Assembly: GCF_008693385.1 (NCBI RefSeq)
Contig: NZ_CP044067.1
Location: 1 to 64,000, forward strand
DNA from: Cupriavidus pauculus
Lineage (GTDB): Bacteria > Pseudomonadota > Gammaproteobacteria > Burkholderiales > Burkholderiaceae
Length of the DNA stretch: 64,000 nt
Direction of reading: 5' to 3'
Part shown: positions 24,469 to 32,705 of the stretch, one piece after another
Numbering within the stretch: the first letter of the stretch is position 1
Layout of the letters: each line of letters starts with the position of its first letter
Program-made: the position numbers and the translations under genes
The notes under the pieces: generated by a model
The model's input: only the letters and a program-made list of their open reading frames with translations
What the model was told of the DNA's origin: nothing
The model's database searches: none

Positions 24469-25377
24469 TCACGTCCGGAATGGCTTCGCATCGTTCTCGG
24501 GAGACTCGGGAGAGGCGGTCTTCTTCCACTCCCCCCGCTCCAGTTCCGCGATCACCTGTGCGCCCAGCAGCAATAACGCCGCGGCGATCTCCAGGCTCAG
24601 CAACACCACGATCGCTGTCGTCAGCGACCCGTACACGCGGCTTACCTGCGATAGCGAGGCGAAGTACCACACCAGCAGGTGCCGGGAAATCTCCCAGAGG
24701 ACCGCGGCCAGTACCGCGCCCGCCAATGCGCGGCGCAGCGAGAGTCGGCCGACCGGCATCACCATGTAGATCGACGTCAGCATCAGCACTTCGCCGAAGA
24801 ATCCCAGAAGATAGAGCAGCCCCGTCGATAGCCGGTCCAGCGACCACTCGTGGCCAAGCACGTCCACGTGCCGTTCGCCGATCGCCAGCAGGCGGCCGGA
24901 CACGACCGTCACGACCAGCAGGCCCACGCTGAGCACGGCGATATAGCAGTAGGGGAGGACCGCGGATACCAGAAAATGCCGGCGGCGGATGGCCACGCGG
25001 TGGACGAAGATGACCGACATCGCGTTCTCGAGCACCGTGAAGGCGAGCGAGCTGAAGAACAGCATGGTGGCCAGCAACACCCAGCCCGACGTGCCCCGAT
25101 TGTGCAGAAACGCGGCGAGTTCGCCGATCAGGGCGCGGGACTGCCCGGGCACGACCCATTCGAGATAGCGCGCGACCGTCGAGAGCAGCAGGTCGGGGTC
25201 CACGAAGTGCGAGAGCGCGATGACGAGCAGGATCAGCAGCGGAACGATCGACAGCAGCGCATAGTAGCCGACCGCGCCGGCCAAGAGCAGGCCCTGGTTG
25301 GCGCGAAACTGCGCCAGCGTGTGCCACAGGAAGCGCCACGCGCTGCGAAGCATTATGCGCGCGTCGGGTAGGCGCAT
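24469..25377 (-). CDS. YihY/BrkB-family inner-membrane protein
   Basis: This 302-residue protein has about six membrane segments. It shows the family pattern LLAGAVGYYALLSIVPLLILLV near the N-terminus and GSLTTAIVVLLSLEIAAALLLLGAQVIAELER at the C-terminus. The family was once called RNase BN by mistake; its transport role is not settled. Polar residues in the middle (WVVPGQSRALIGELAAFLHNRGTSG) are typical. It is the first gene of the KTSC pair. Confidence 0.88.
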   Translation of the reverse strand: MRLPDARIMLRSAWRFLWHTLAQFRANQGLLLAGAVGYYALLSIVPLLILLVIALSHFVDPDLLLSTVARYLEWVVPGQSRALIGELAAFLHNRGTSGWVLLATMLFFSSLAFTVLENAMSVIFVHRVAIRRRHFLVSAVLPYCYIAVLSVGLLVVTVVSGRLLAIGERHVDVLGHEWSLDRLSTGLLYLLGFFGEVLMLTSIYMVMPVGRLSLRRALAGAVLAAVLWEISRHLLVWYFASLSQVSRVYGSLTTAIVVLLSLEIAAALLLLGAQVIAELERGEWKKTASPESPENDAKPFRT

Positions 25378-25572
25378 CGGGAACTCCGGAGATCGCTCGT
25401 CAGCACATTATGCGGCGGGCGCGGCGCGATCTCCAGCGGACACAGGCGGAAGGGTGTGTAGGACGATTCTGGTTGTCTTCGCGGCAACGCACTTGTTTTC
25501 GCGCCATCGCGCGTACGAGCGACCTCGTTCCCTAACATGCGTCACATAACAATCATGACGGGAGCAGAGAAC

Positions 25573-25821
25573 ATGACGGGTATCGCGGTAGATCGCAGCG
25601 TTGCCGTAGGGGGCGAGGTCGGGCAGGGCGAAGCAAACACGCCGGAAACGCGAATCGCGACCTTCGCCGCGCGTGCCCGTATGCGGCTGAGCCGGATGCG
25701 CAAGGCTGCAATGGCGCGGTTGATGTCACGCCGGCAGCGCGACCTCGACAATCTGCCGCGCATCGATGCGCAACTGTTGCAGGCCGCGATGGCATCCATG
25801 GAGCACGACCACGGCGCGTGA
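25573..25821 (+). CDS. Small hypothetical protein
   Basis: This frame encodes 82 residues from ATG 25573, with GGGAG eight bases upstream. The sequence is Arg- and Ala-rich in the middle (RARMRLSRMRKAAMARLMSRRQRDL) and ends IDAQLLQAAMASMEHDHGA. No family is recognised. It lies between divergent and convergent genes with its own upstream gap, which favours a real gene, but composition alone could produce it. Confidence 0.45.
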   Translation: MTGIAVDRSVAVGGEVGQGEANTPETRIATFAARARMRLSRMRKAAMARLMSRRQRDLDNLPRIDAQLLQAAMASMEHDHGA

Positions 25822-25834
25822 TGCGCGAGAACGG

Positions 25835-26569
25835 TTATGGCGACAGCTTCTGCAGCGCCGTCTCCACCCTCCCGATATGCTCCCCCATCACCCGCTGCGC
25901 ATTCGCCTCGTCACGCTTGCGAATGGCGTCGAGCAGGTCGCGATGCTGCCGGTTGGAAGCCTTGCTGCGTGTCGTGTCCGCGAAGAATGTCGCCCGGCGG
26001 TGGGCGGACATCAGGTAGAACGGGTGGACCATCTGCGTGAGCACGGTGTTGTGCGCCGCGTTGAAGATGGCCATATGGAACGCGTAATCGAGATCGGCGG
26101 TACTGTCTTCCGTTTTCCCGCCGATGGAGGCCTCGAAACGCTCCACGATGCCCTGCAGGAGCGCCAGATCCTCGTCCGTGCGCCGCTGGCAGGCCAACTG
26201 CACGGCCTGCACCTCGACGATCCGGCGCACTTCGAGGGCCTCCAGCAGCTTGTCCGTGGTCAGGGAGATACCCAGCTCCGAGAACAGGCCGAGCGTCTCC
26301 AGGCTGACGCGTTCGGGCGTCGCCGTGAGGAACACGCCCGAGTTCGGGCGCCGCGAGAGATAGCGCAGGTTCTCGAGCACCGACAGCGCCTCGCGCACCA
26401 CGCCGCGTCCCACGCCGAACCGCTCGGACAATTCGCGCTCGGACGGCAGCCGTTCGCCAGGATCGTAGTTGCGCTTCTGGATGAACGACAGAATGTCCGC
26501 GAGTGTACGCGTGGTCAGCTCCTGTTTCTCGGTGGGCTGTTCTTCGGTGCTTGGACTGACTTTGGGCAT
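25835..26569 (-). CDS. FadR-type GntR transcriptional regulator (FCD domain)
   Basis: This 244-residue regulator has a winged helix (PGERLPSERELSERFGVGRGVVREALSVLENLRYLSRRPNSGVFLT). The all-helical FCD effector domain holds metal or ligand residues in DLDYAFHMAIFNAAHN and the final NRQHRDLLDAIRKRD, GEHIGRVE. ATG 26569 is taken, as the longer frame enters the upstream gap. It lies 34 bases downstream of the Bug receptor gene and probably controls the receptor, enolase and dehydrogenase genes. Palindromes of the FCD type occur at 29847 and 31705. Confidence 0.88.
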   Translation of the reverse strand: MPKVSPSTEEQPTEKQELTTRTLADILSFIQKRNYDPGERLPSERELSERFGVGRGVVREALSVLENLRYLSRRPNSGVFLTATPERVSLETLGLFSELGISLTTDKLLEALEVRRIVEVQAVQLACQRRTDEDLALLQGIVERFEASIGGKTEDSTADLDYAFHMAIFNAAHNTVLTQMVHPFYLMSAHRRATFFADTTRSKASNRQHRDLLDAIRKRDEANAQRVMGEHIGRVETALQKLSP

Positions 26570-26603
26570 GTGGAAACTGGCTTTCACGCGCGATCGCCCA
26601 CCA

Positions 26604-27581
26604 CTATTGTGACGGCTTCGTGAATATCTTGGGGGCAACGGTATTGAACGTATTTTGAATCGCCACCACCTGCTTTTGCAACTCGTCGCCGCGCACGTCC
26701 GACACTTTCATGCCGTAATCGCGCGCAAACGTCTGGTACGCATCGCTGGCGATGGCCTTGGCGAACAACTCCTGCAACTGCTGCGCGCGCTCCGCGGACA
26801 GCCCCTTGGGCCCAACCAGATACGACATCTGATCCAGCGCACCGAACGGGAACACGTCGATTTTCTTCTCGGCGAAGGTCGGCACCTTCGGCATGATCGA
26901 CACGCGCTCGTTCGAGAATACGCCCACCGGACGGATCAGCCCGCCGTTGATCTGGCTCAGCGTCTCCGACGGCTTGAGCACCGCGCCGTCGATCTGGTGT
27001 CCGGCAAGGTCCGTCAGCACCTTGGCGCCGCCCGTGTATGGCACGTTGATGAAGCTTACGCCGTTGGCGCGCGCGAGCATGGCCGCGAACGTGTGGTTGA
27101 CGTTGTTGTTGCCCGGCGTGCCGATCGACACGCCGCCGGGCTTCTTCTTCATCAACGCGACGAACTCCTCGATCGTATTGACGGGGCTCGACTTCGACAC
27201 CACGAGAATCATCTGCTCGATGGTGGTCTGGTTCAGCGCCTTGAACTGATCCACGCGCAGCTTCGTCATGTCCTGCGCGACGGCGCCCATCAGCGACGAC
27301 GTGGCCAGGCCTACGGTATACCCGTCGGGCGTGGCGTTGGCCACCTTGGTCAGCCCGATCGTGCTCGATGCGCCGGGCACGTTTTCCACCACCACGGTCA
27401 CACCCGACTTGCCGAGGATGTCCGACAGCTTGCGCGCGGTCAGGTCCACGGACCCGCCAGCGTTCCAGGGGACGATCAGCGTGATGGGCTTCGACGGAAA
27501 GGTATCGGCGGCCTGGGCAGCAGCGGCGAACAACGTGCCGACGGCCAGCGCGGCCGAGGCGGCAATGCGAAACAGCTTCAT
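26604..27581 (-). CDS. Bug/TctC-family periplasmic receptor 1
   Basis: This 325-residue protein has a signal peptide (about 1-24, ending AAQA) and then the Bug fold: PSKPITLIVPWNAGGSVDLTAR, VVVENVPGASSTIGL and ADGYT-like TPDGYTVG. Bug proteins bind carboxylates. No TctA/TctB membrane partners are nearby, as is usual for the expanded Bug set of Burkholderiaceae and Bordetella. It lies downstream of the enolase-family gene (43-bp gap) and is likely co-transcribed, so its ligand may be that enzyme's acid-sugar-like substrate. Confidence 0.9.
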   Translation of the reverse strand: MKLFRIAASAALAVGTLFAAAAQAADTFPSKPITLIVPWNAGGSVDLTARKLSDILGKSGVTVVVENVPGASSTIGLTKVANATPDGYTVGLATSSLMGAVAQDMTKLRVDQFKALNQTTIEQMILVVSKSSPVNTIEEFVALMKKKPGGVSIGTPGNNNVNHTFAAMLARANGVSFINVPYTGGAKVLTDLAGHQIDGAVLKPSETLSQINGGLIRPVGVFSNERVSIMPKVPTFAEKKIDVFPFGALDQMSYLVGPKGLSAERAQQLQELFAKAIASDAYQTFARDYGMKVSDVRGDELQKQVVAIQNTFNTVAPKIFTKPSQ

Positions 27582-27624
27582 GACTACGGTCTCCTCCAGT
27601 ATTTTTATGAAATGCGATGCGGCG

Positions 27625-28776
27625 TCAGAACTTCACGACATAGCCGGGGCCATCGATAAACGGGTACTCCTTGAAGATGCCTTCGTCGATCTCGAGCCCG
27701 AGGCCCGGCTTGTCGAGCGGCCGCACGAAGCCGTCGCCATCGGCATGGAAGGCCGGGCCGAACATGTCGCGGAACGGGTTGAAGTGCGACACGCAGGCCT
27801 CGAAGTAACCGGGGTTATCGACGGCTGCAAGCATATGGACGCAGGCCGCATGGTTCAGGCCCGTGGCCGAGCTGTGCGGATGCACCTTGTAGCCCCATGC
27901 CGAAACCAGTGCGCCGATACGCATGCCTTCCGTGATGCCGCCCGTCTTCGACAGATCGGGCTGGAAGACCTGCACCGCGCGCTCTTCGAGCAGTCGCGCG
28001 AAGTCATAGCGTGTGTAATGGTTCTCGCCCGCCGCGATCGGCACGCGCGTGCTCAGCGCCGCGGCGGCACGATAGCCACCGAAGTTGTCGCAGGCGAACG
28101 GTTCCTCGAGCCAGCCGATGCCGGCTTCCTCGAGCACGGGCATCAGGCGGCGAACTTCGTCGATCGTATAGGCGGCATTGACGTCGGTCAGGATGTCGAT
28201 GCCGTCGCCGAGGACCTTGCGGACATGGCGCACGCGCGCCGCGTCGTCGGCCACGTTGTCGCCAAGACGAAGCTTGAGCGCCTGATAGCCCGCGGCGACA
28301 TATTGCTGCGCTTCCGCCGCCAGCGACTCCGGTGCCTGGAAGCCCAGCGCGATGCCACCCGCGTAGGCCTTGATCTTCTTGCTGCTGCCGCCCAGCAACT
28401 TGTACAGCGGCTGGTTGCAGAGCTTGCCGCGCACATCCCACAGCGCCATATCGATGCCCGACAGCGCGAGCGAGGCGCCCGCACCCATGCCGTGGCTCGC
28501 AAGCTGCATCTTGTGGATACGGCTCCAGACGCCGTTGGTATCGAATGCATCCATGCCGACGGCCAACGGCGCCATCGTATTGGCGATCAGGCTCGTGACC
28601 GCGCCGGGGCTGCGGCCGGGATGCGCTTCGCCGTAGCCGACCACGCCGCATTCGGTCTCGACGCGCACGATGATCGTGTCGCGCTTGATGGTGCTGCCGA
28701 TGCCGAGCTTGACCGTCTTGCCTTCAGGCAGGCGGAACGACAGCGGGATGGCCTGGATGGACTTGATTCTGGACAT
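27625..28776 (-). CDS. Enolase-superfamily enzyme, mandelate racemase/muconate-lactonising type
   Basis: This 383-residue enzyme has an N-terminal capping domain followed by the barrel. Visible catalytic elements are ALKLRLG (Lys of the KxK/KxR motif), metal ligands in ILTDVNAAY, GWLEEPF and IAAGENH, and the acid/base His in KVHPHSSATG. It should abstract the proton alpha to a carboxylate, as in acid-sugar dehydratases, lactonising enzymes or racemases; specificity is not evident. Neighbours are a Bug receptor downstream and a 2-hydroxyacid dehydrogenase upstream on the same strand. Confidence 0.88.
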   Translation of the reverse strand: MSRIKSIQAIPLSFRLPEGKTVKLGIGSTIKRDTIIVRVETECGVVGYGEAHPGRSPGAVTSLIANTMAPLAVGMDAFDTNGVWSRIHKMQLASHGMGAGASLALSGIDMALWDVRGKLCNQPLYKLLGGSSKKIKAYAGGIALGFQAPESLAAEAQQYVAAGYQALKLRLGDNVADDAARVRHVRKVLGDGIDILTDVNAAYTIDEVRRLMPVLEEAGIGWLEEPFACDNFGGYRAAAALSTRVPIAAGENHYTRYDFARLLEERAVQVFQPDLSKTGGITEGMRIGALVSAWGYKVHPHSSATGLNHAACVHMLAAVDNPGYFEACVSHFNPFRDMFGPAFHADGDGFVRPLDKPGLGLEIDEGIFKEYPFIDGPGYVVKF

Positions 28777-28813
28777 GCTGGGGTGTCTCCTCTTTGATAG
28801 TGCCGGTATGCGG

Positions 28814-29809
28814 TTATTGCGGTGCGATGCCGAGTCGTGTCCATCGCGCGCGAATGGCAGCTTCGGCGTCGCGATTGACCCAGTGCGGCGGCAGTCGTCC
28901 CGCCAGCACGTCGAGCACCTGCGCGGCGGCGCCCATGCTCATCGCATGCAGGCTTTGCGCGGAGATGCCGGCCATATGGGGTGTGAGCCGCGCGGTGACG
29001 CACGCGAACAGCGGATCGCCGGCGGGCAGCGGCTGGGTCTCGTACACGTCGAGCGCGGCACCCGCGATCTGCGACGCGCGCAGCGCTTCATGTAGCGCAA
29101 GTCGATCGACCACGGCGCCGCGCGCGACGTTGATCAGGAATGCGGTCGGCTTCATGCGCGCGAGCTGTTCGGCGCCGATCATGCCGCGCGTCTCGGGCGT
29201 CAGCGGACAGGTCAGGACCAGGTAGTCGGCCGCCGCCAGTGCGTCGTCGAGAGGCACGTACTCGGCGTGCGTCTCGCGCGTACCCGTGCGTTTGGGATGG
29301 ACACCGAGAACGCGCATGCCAAAGCCGGCCGCGCACATCGCGGCCACGCGCCGGCCGATCTCGCCCATGCCGACGATGGCGACGGTCTTGCCGCCGATCT
29401 GCTGACCATGGTCGGCGATGAGCCGGCTTTCACTCCACGATGCGGAGCGCATCAGGCGATCCATATCCGCGAACCGGCGCGAAAGCGCGAGCATCTGGCC
29501 GAGCACGTACTCGGCCACGGCCACGGCATTGACGGCGGGCACGTTGGCCACGAGCACGCCATGCTCGGACGCCTGTTCCACGGGGATCATGTCGAGGCCG
29601 ACGCCATGGCGGATGACGGCGCGCAGCCTTGGCGCGCGATCGAACAGTTCGGCGGGGATGCGGTTGCGGACGACCACCACGTCGGCATCGGCGAGGTCGT
29701 CGGCGTAGGCCGCGCCGTCTCGCCAGGGGCGGATATCGAACGTCGAGGCTTGCTGTAACCGGGCCTGGGCTTCGGGGTGGATACGGTCGGTGGCGATGAC
29801 AGTGGCCAT
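28814..29809 (-). CDS. D-isomer 2-hydroxyacid dehydrogenase
   Basis: This 331-residue NAD-dependent dehydrogenase carries the Rossmann motif VAIVGMGEIGRRVAAMCAAGFGM, catalytic Arg in LINVARGAVVD, Glu in VYETQPLP and His in LTPHMAGIS. It is the first gene of the minus-strand set, 37 bases before the enolase-family gene, and divergent from Bug receptor 2 across a short intergenic region holding the TGGTACTACCA palindrome. It differs clearly from the GhrA-like enzyme at 11308. Confidence 0.9.
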   Translation of the reverse strand: MATVIATDRIHPEAQARLQQASTFDIRPWRDGAAYADDLADADVVVVRNRIPAELFDRAPRLRAVIRHGVGLDMIPVEQASEHGVLVANVPAVNAVAVAEYVLGQMLALSRRFADMDRLMRSASWSESRLIADHGQQIGGKTVAIVGMGEIGRRVAAMCAAGFGMRVLGVHPKRTGTRETHAEYVPLDDALAAADYLVLTCPLTPETRGMIGAEQLARMKPTAFLINVARGAVVDRLALHEALRASQIAGAALDVYETQPLPAGDPLFACVTARLTPHMAGISAQSLHAMSMGAAAQVLDVLAGRLPPHWVNRDAEAAIRARWTRLGIAPQ

Positions 29810-29846
29810 GCGCGTGCGGTCCCTCTCTTATCTGGTCAGATTTATT

Positions 29847-29857
29847 TGGTACTACCA
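29847..29857. promoter_or_regulatory. Perfect palindrome TGGTACTACCA, candidate FadR-type operator
   Basis: TGGTA-C-TACCA is a perfect odd-centred palindrome between the divergent dehydrogenase and Bug receptor 2 genes, and TGGTATGGTA follows four bases later. GntR/FCD regulators typically bind TGGTnnnACCA-like sites. The FCD regulator at 25835 is the obvious candidate (inference). Confidence 0.55.
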
Positions 29858-29929
29858 GTTTGGTATGGTAAGTTCGTGCCGACGCGTACGTCAACCACTC
29901 AACCACACAAGATGGTGAAGGAGACAACC

Positions 29930-30910
29930 ATGACCACGACTCGCATCGCGCTGGCGCTACTTGCATCGCTGGCTGTGACGGCCACCCCCGCCAGTGCGGC
30001 AGAAGGCGACAACTATCCCGACAAGCCGCTGCGCATCGTCGTGCCCTATACACCGGGCGGGTTCAACGACACGCTCGCGCGCACGACCGCGGAGAAGCTC
30101 ACTGCCAAGTGGAAGCAGTCGGTGGTGGTGGACAACCGGCCCGGAGGCAACACCGTCATCGGCAACAGTCTCGTCGCCAAGTCGCCGGCGGACGGCTATA
30201 CGCTGCTGATCACGCCGCTGCCGTTCGCCGCGCTGCCCGCGCTCTATGGCAATCGGCTGCCCTACAACGCGACGAAGGACTTCACGCCCGTGGTCTGGGC
30301 GGCGAGCACGCAGAACGTGCTGGTCTCGCGCCCCGACCTCGGGCTGGCGACGGTGAAGGACGTGATCGAGTACGCGAAGAAGCAGCCCGGCAAGCTCAAC
30401 TACGGCTCGACCGGAGCGGGCTCGTCGAATCATCTGTCGATGGAGCTTTTCAACAAGATGACCGGTACGCGCATGACGCATATCCCGTACAAGGGCAGCA
30501 GCCCCGCCGTGGTGGCACTGCTCGGTGGGGAAACCGACCTGATGTTCGACAACCTGCCGAACGTGATCCAGCAGTTGCGGGCCGGCAAGTTCAAGGCGAT
30601 TGCCGTGACGGGCCAGGCGCGGTCGCCATTGCTGCCCGATGTGCCGACTGTCGCCGAGTCCGGCGTGCCGGGCTACGAGGTGAACGTCTGGTTCGGCATC
30701 CAGGCGCCCGCGGGAACGCCGGCGCCGGTCGTGCAGAAGCTCAACGAGGAAATCGTGCGCTCGCTGGCGGAGGCCGACGTCGTCAAACGCTTCCGCGACC
30801 AGGGCGTGGAGGTGGTCGGCAGCTCGCCGGCAAAGTTTGGCTCGCTGGTGGAGTCGGAGATCCGGAAGTGGGGCGAGGTGGTGAGGGAGGCGAACGTGCA
30901 GCTGGAGTAG
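29930..30910 (+). CDS. Bug/TctC-family periplasmic receptor 2
   Basis: This 326-residue receptor has a signal peptide (about 1-23, ending ASA) and Bug-family motifs YPDKPLRIVVPYTPGGFNDTLAR, VVVDNRPGGNTVIG, GSSNHLSMELFNKMTG, IPYKGSSPAVVALLGG and LPDVPTVAESG. GAAGGAGA lies just before ATG 29930. It is divergent from the dehydrogenase/enolase/Bug set across the palindromic operator, so both units are probably controlled together. Confidence 0.9.
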   Translation: MTTTRIALALLASLAVTATPASAAEGDNYPDKPLRIVVPYTPGGFNDTLARTTAEKLTAKWKQSVVVDNRPGGNTVIGNSLVAKSPADGYTLLITPLPFAALPALYGNRLPYNATKDFTPVVWAASTQNVLVSRPDLGLATVKDVIEYAKKQPGKLNYGSTGAGSSNHLSMELFNKMTGTRMTHIPYKGSSPAVVALLGGETDLMFDNLPNVIQQLRAGKFKAIAVTGQARSPLLPDVPTVAESGVPGYEVNVWFGIQAPAGTPAPVVQKLNEEIVRSLAEADVVKRFRDQGVEVVGSSPAKFGSLVESEIRKWGEVVREANVQLE

Positions 30911-31068
30911 GCCGCGTTGGCGGCACTGGCCGGCCAGCTTGCAGATGGGTGTCAGTGTAGCTACAATGTTCCCACGCACCGGGTTCATTGTCGACGTGAA
31001 GCGCAATGCTCACCGGTACGTGCGCGGTCATGGATCGCAGTTGGACTTATCACGCTCAGGAGGTGCCT

Positions 31069-31365
31069 ATGCTTGCCATCGACGTTAAGACCACCGATGT
31101 ACGCGCGCGAATCGAACCTGCATTGAAGGAGGACGCGCAAAGAGTGCTCGCCGAAAACGGACTGACTTTATCCGATGCGGTGCGGCTCTTTTTGCGTCAA
31201 GTCGTGCTTACGCGCGGCCTTCCTTTCGAGGTGCGGATTCCCAACGAGACGACGCTGGAGGCTCTCCATGAGTCTCGTGCGATGAAGGGTTCTGCGCGCC
31301 TTGGGTCGGCACAGGAACTCTTCGATGAACTCGAGAAAAAGGGCAAAACTGCCGCTAAGAAGTGA
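31069..31365 (+). CDS. RelB/DinJ-family antitoxin
   Basis: This 98-residue antitoxin has a ribbon-helix-helix N-terminus (VKTTDVRARIEPALKEDAQRVLAENGLTLSDAVRLFLRQVV) and a charged toxin-binding C-terminal tail rich in Lys and Glu. ATG 31069 has AGGAGG upstream. It overlaps the toxin gene by 41 bases in another frame. It should neutralise YafQ and autorepress the locus. Confidence 0.9.
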   Translation: MLAIDVKTTDVRARIEPALKEDAQRVLAENGLTLSDAVRLFLRQVVLTRGLPFEVRIPNETTLEALHESRAMKGSARLGSAQELFDELEKKGKTAAKK

Positions 31366-31627
31366 CAGGACGAAAGGCTTCGAGAAGGATTGGGTTCGCC
31401 TGACTCATTCGGGCCGTTACAACATGGCGGCGCTCAAGGAGACGATGCTCCTGCTGATTGCGAACGACGGTCCGCTGCCTGCAGAGTACCTGGATCATGC
31501 TCTCGCAGGTGAATGGAATGATCATCGCGAATGCCATGTTGGAGGCGACTTCCTTCTGATCTACCGCGTGGACGATGACGAAGTGGTTTTCGTCCGCGCC
31601 GGAACGCACGCCGAGTTGTTCAAGTAA
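31325..31627 (+). CDS. yafQ: YafQ-family mRNA-interferase toxin
   Basis: This 100-residue RelE-superfamily ribonuclease should cleave mRNA on the ribosome. The YafQ catalytic pattern is visible: His in YLDHALAGEW, RECHVGGDFLLIYR (His and Asp) and RAGTHAELF (last catalytic His). ATG 31325 lies inside the antitoxin frame, so the two are translated in tight coupling. A terminator follows 14 bases after the stop. Confidence 0.9.
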   Translation: MNSRKRAKLPLRSDRTKGFEKDWVRLTHSGRYNMAALKETMLLLIANDGPLPAEYLDHALAGEWNDHRECHVGGDFLLIYRVDDDEVVFVRAGTHAELFK

Positions 31628-31641
31628 GTATCGTTGCAACA

Positions 31642-31666
31642 GCCGCCTACGGGCGGCTTTTCTTTT
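31642..31666 (+). terminator. Rho-independent terminator of the RelB-YafQ operon
   Basis: A perfect GCCGCC/GGCGGC stem with a 4-nt loop is followed by TTTTCTTTT. Confidence 0.85.
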
Positions 31667-31704
31667 GGCCGTGACAGACTCGCCCCCCAGGCCCGCCATT
31701 GTTC

Positions 31705-31713
31705 GGTAATACC
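31705..31713. promoter_or_regulatory. Palindrome GGTAATACC ahead of the efflux operon
   Basis: GGTA-A-TACC is a perfect odd-centred palindrome 90 bases before the esterase-like gene. It resembles the TGGTACTACCA site at 29847, so either the same GntR regulator or an unrelated one may bind here. Evidence is sequence symmetry only. Confidence 0.3.
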
Positions 31714-31802
31714 AAATTCACATTTGGATTATCAGTGTTTACCTGATCCTGTCGAGCGCCGAGAATCCACGCATTGCGATATCGCGCCACAGGAACAGCG
31801 TC

Positions 31803-32645
31803 ATGGCTGCCCACATCGCGGACTGTGTTCCGGTAGAAGTCGAGGAAGTCACCATCGAGGGGCATGCCAAGCGGATTCCGCTGCGCGTCTATGCACCCGC
31901 CCCGGGCGCCGGCGCGCGCCCCGCGTTGCAGTTGCGCCCGATCGTTATCTATCTGCATGGCGGCGGCTTCCTGCATGGCGACCTCGACGCGGCCGACGAC
32001 GCGGCGCGGGCGATTGCCTCGGCGACGCCGGCCGTCGTCGTTTCGGTGGGCTACTCGCTACCTCCCGCTTATCCGTTCCCCGCACCGCTCGAAGACGGCT
32101 ATCTCGCCTGCCGATGGGCGCGGGAGCAGGCGCGCCGGCTGCATGCCGATGCCGATTGCCTCGGCGTGGCGGGACACGACGCCGGCGGCAACCTCGCGGC
32201 CGGCATCGGCGCGATGGCGCGTGACCGCAAGGAAATTCCCATTCGCGCGCAGGCGCTGCTCGCGCCGTTGCTCGACCCCAGCCTGACGCGCGTCTCGCAC
32301 GTCATCGAATGCCCGACCGGCGAGATGTCGATGACGGCCTGCGCGCACGGCTATCGCGCCTATCTGCCCGGTTTCCGGCAACTCCTGCACCCGTACGCCG
32401 CGCCGCTCGAATCGCGCCGCCTGGCCGGGTTGCCGCCCACGCTGATCATCAGCGCGGCGCTCGATCTGCTGCATCTGGAGGCCGAAGCCTACGCGGGCGC
32501 GCTGATCGCGGCCGGCGTGCCGACCCACATGCTCCGCATTCCCGACGTCTCGCATGCCGCACTGGCCGCCAATAGGCAGGCGCTGGCCGAGGTGTCGGCG
32601 TTCTTCGCCAAGCAGCTATCCCCACGCGTCAGGTCGCGCCGATAG
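31803..32645 (+). CDS. LlpE-like alpha/beta hydrolase lacking the nucleophilic serine
   Basis: This 280-residue HSL-family protein heads the RND operon, the same position as llpE in bpeEF-oprC and ceoAB-opcM operons of Burkholderia. The oxyanion motif HGGGF (52-56) and the acid and His regions (ISAALDLLHLEAE, PDVSHAAL) are present. The nucleophile elbow reads GHDAGGN (124-130) where active relatives have GDSAGGN, so Asp126 replaces the Ser. It is therefore probably not a conventional esterase. The role of LlpE in efflux is unknown. Confidence 0.82.
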   Translation: MAAHIADCVPVEVEEVTIEGHAKRIPLRVYAPAPGAGARPALQLRPIVIYLHGGGFLHGDLDAADDAARAIASATPAVVVSVGYSLPPAYPFPAPLEDGYLACRWAREQARRLHADADCLGVAGHDAGGNLAAGIGAMARDRKEIPIRAQALLAPLLDPSLTRVSHVIECPTGEMSMTACAHGYRAYLPGFRQLLHPYAAPLESRRLAGLPPTLIISAALDLLHLEAEAYAGALIAAGVPTHMLRIPDVSHAALAANRQALAEVSAFFAKQLSPRVRSRR

Positions 32646-32705
32646 CGCACGCGCCAACGATTTCTACGCAGCAGATCAACAAGCAGAACCCAGAGGAAGA
32701 ATCCA

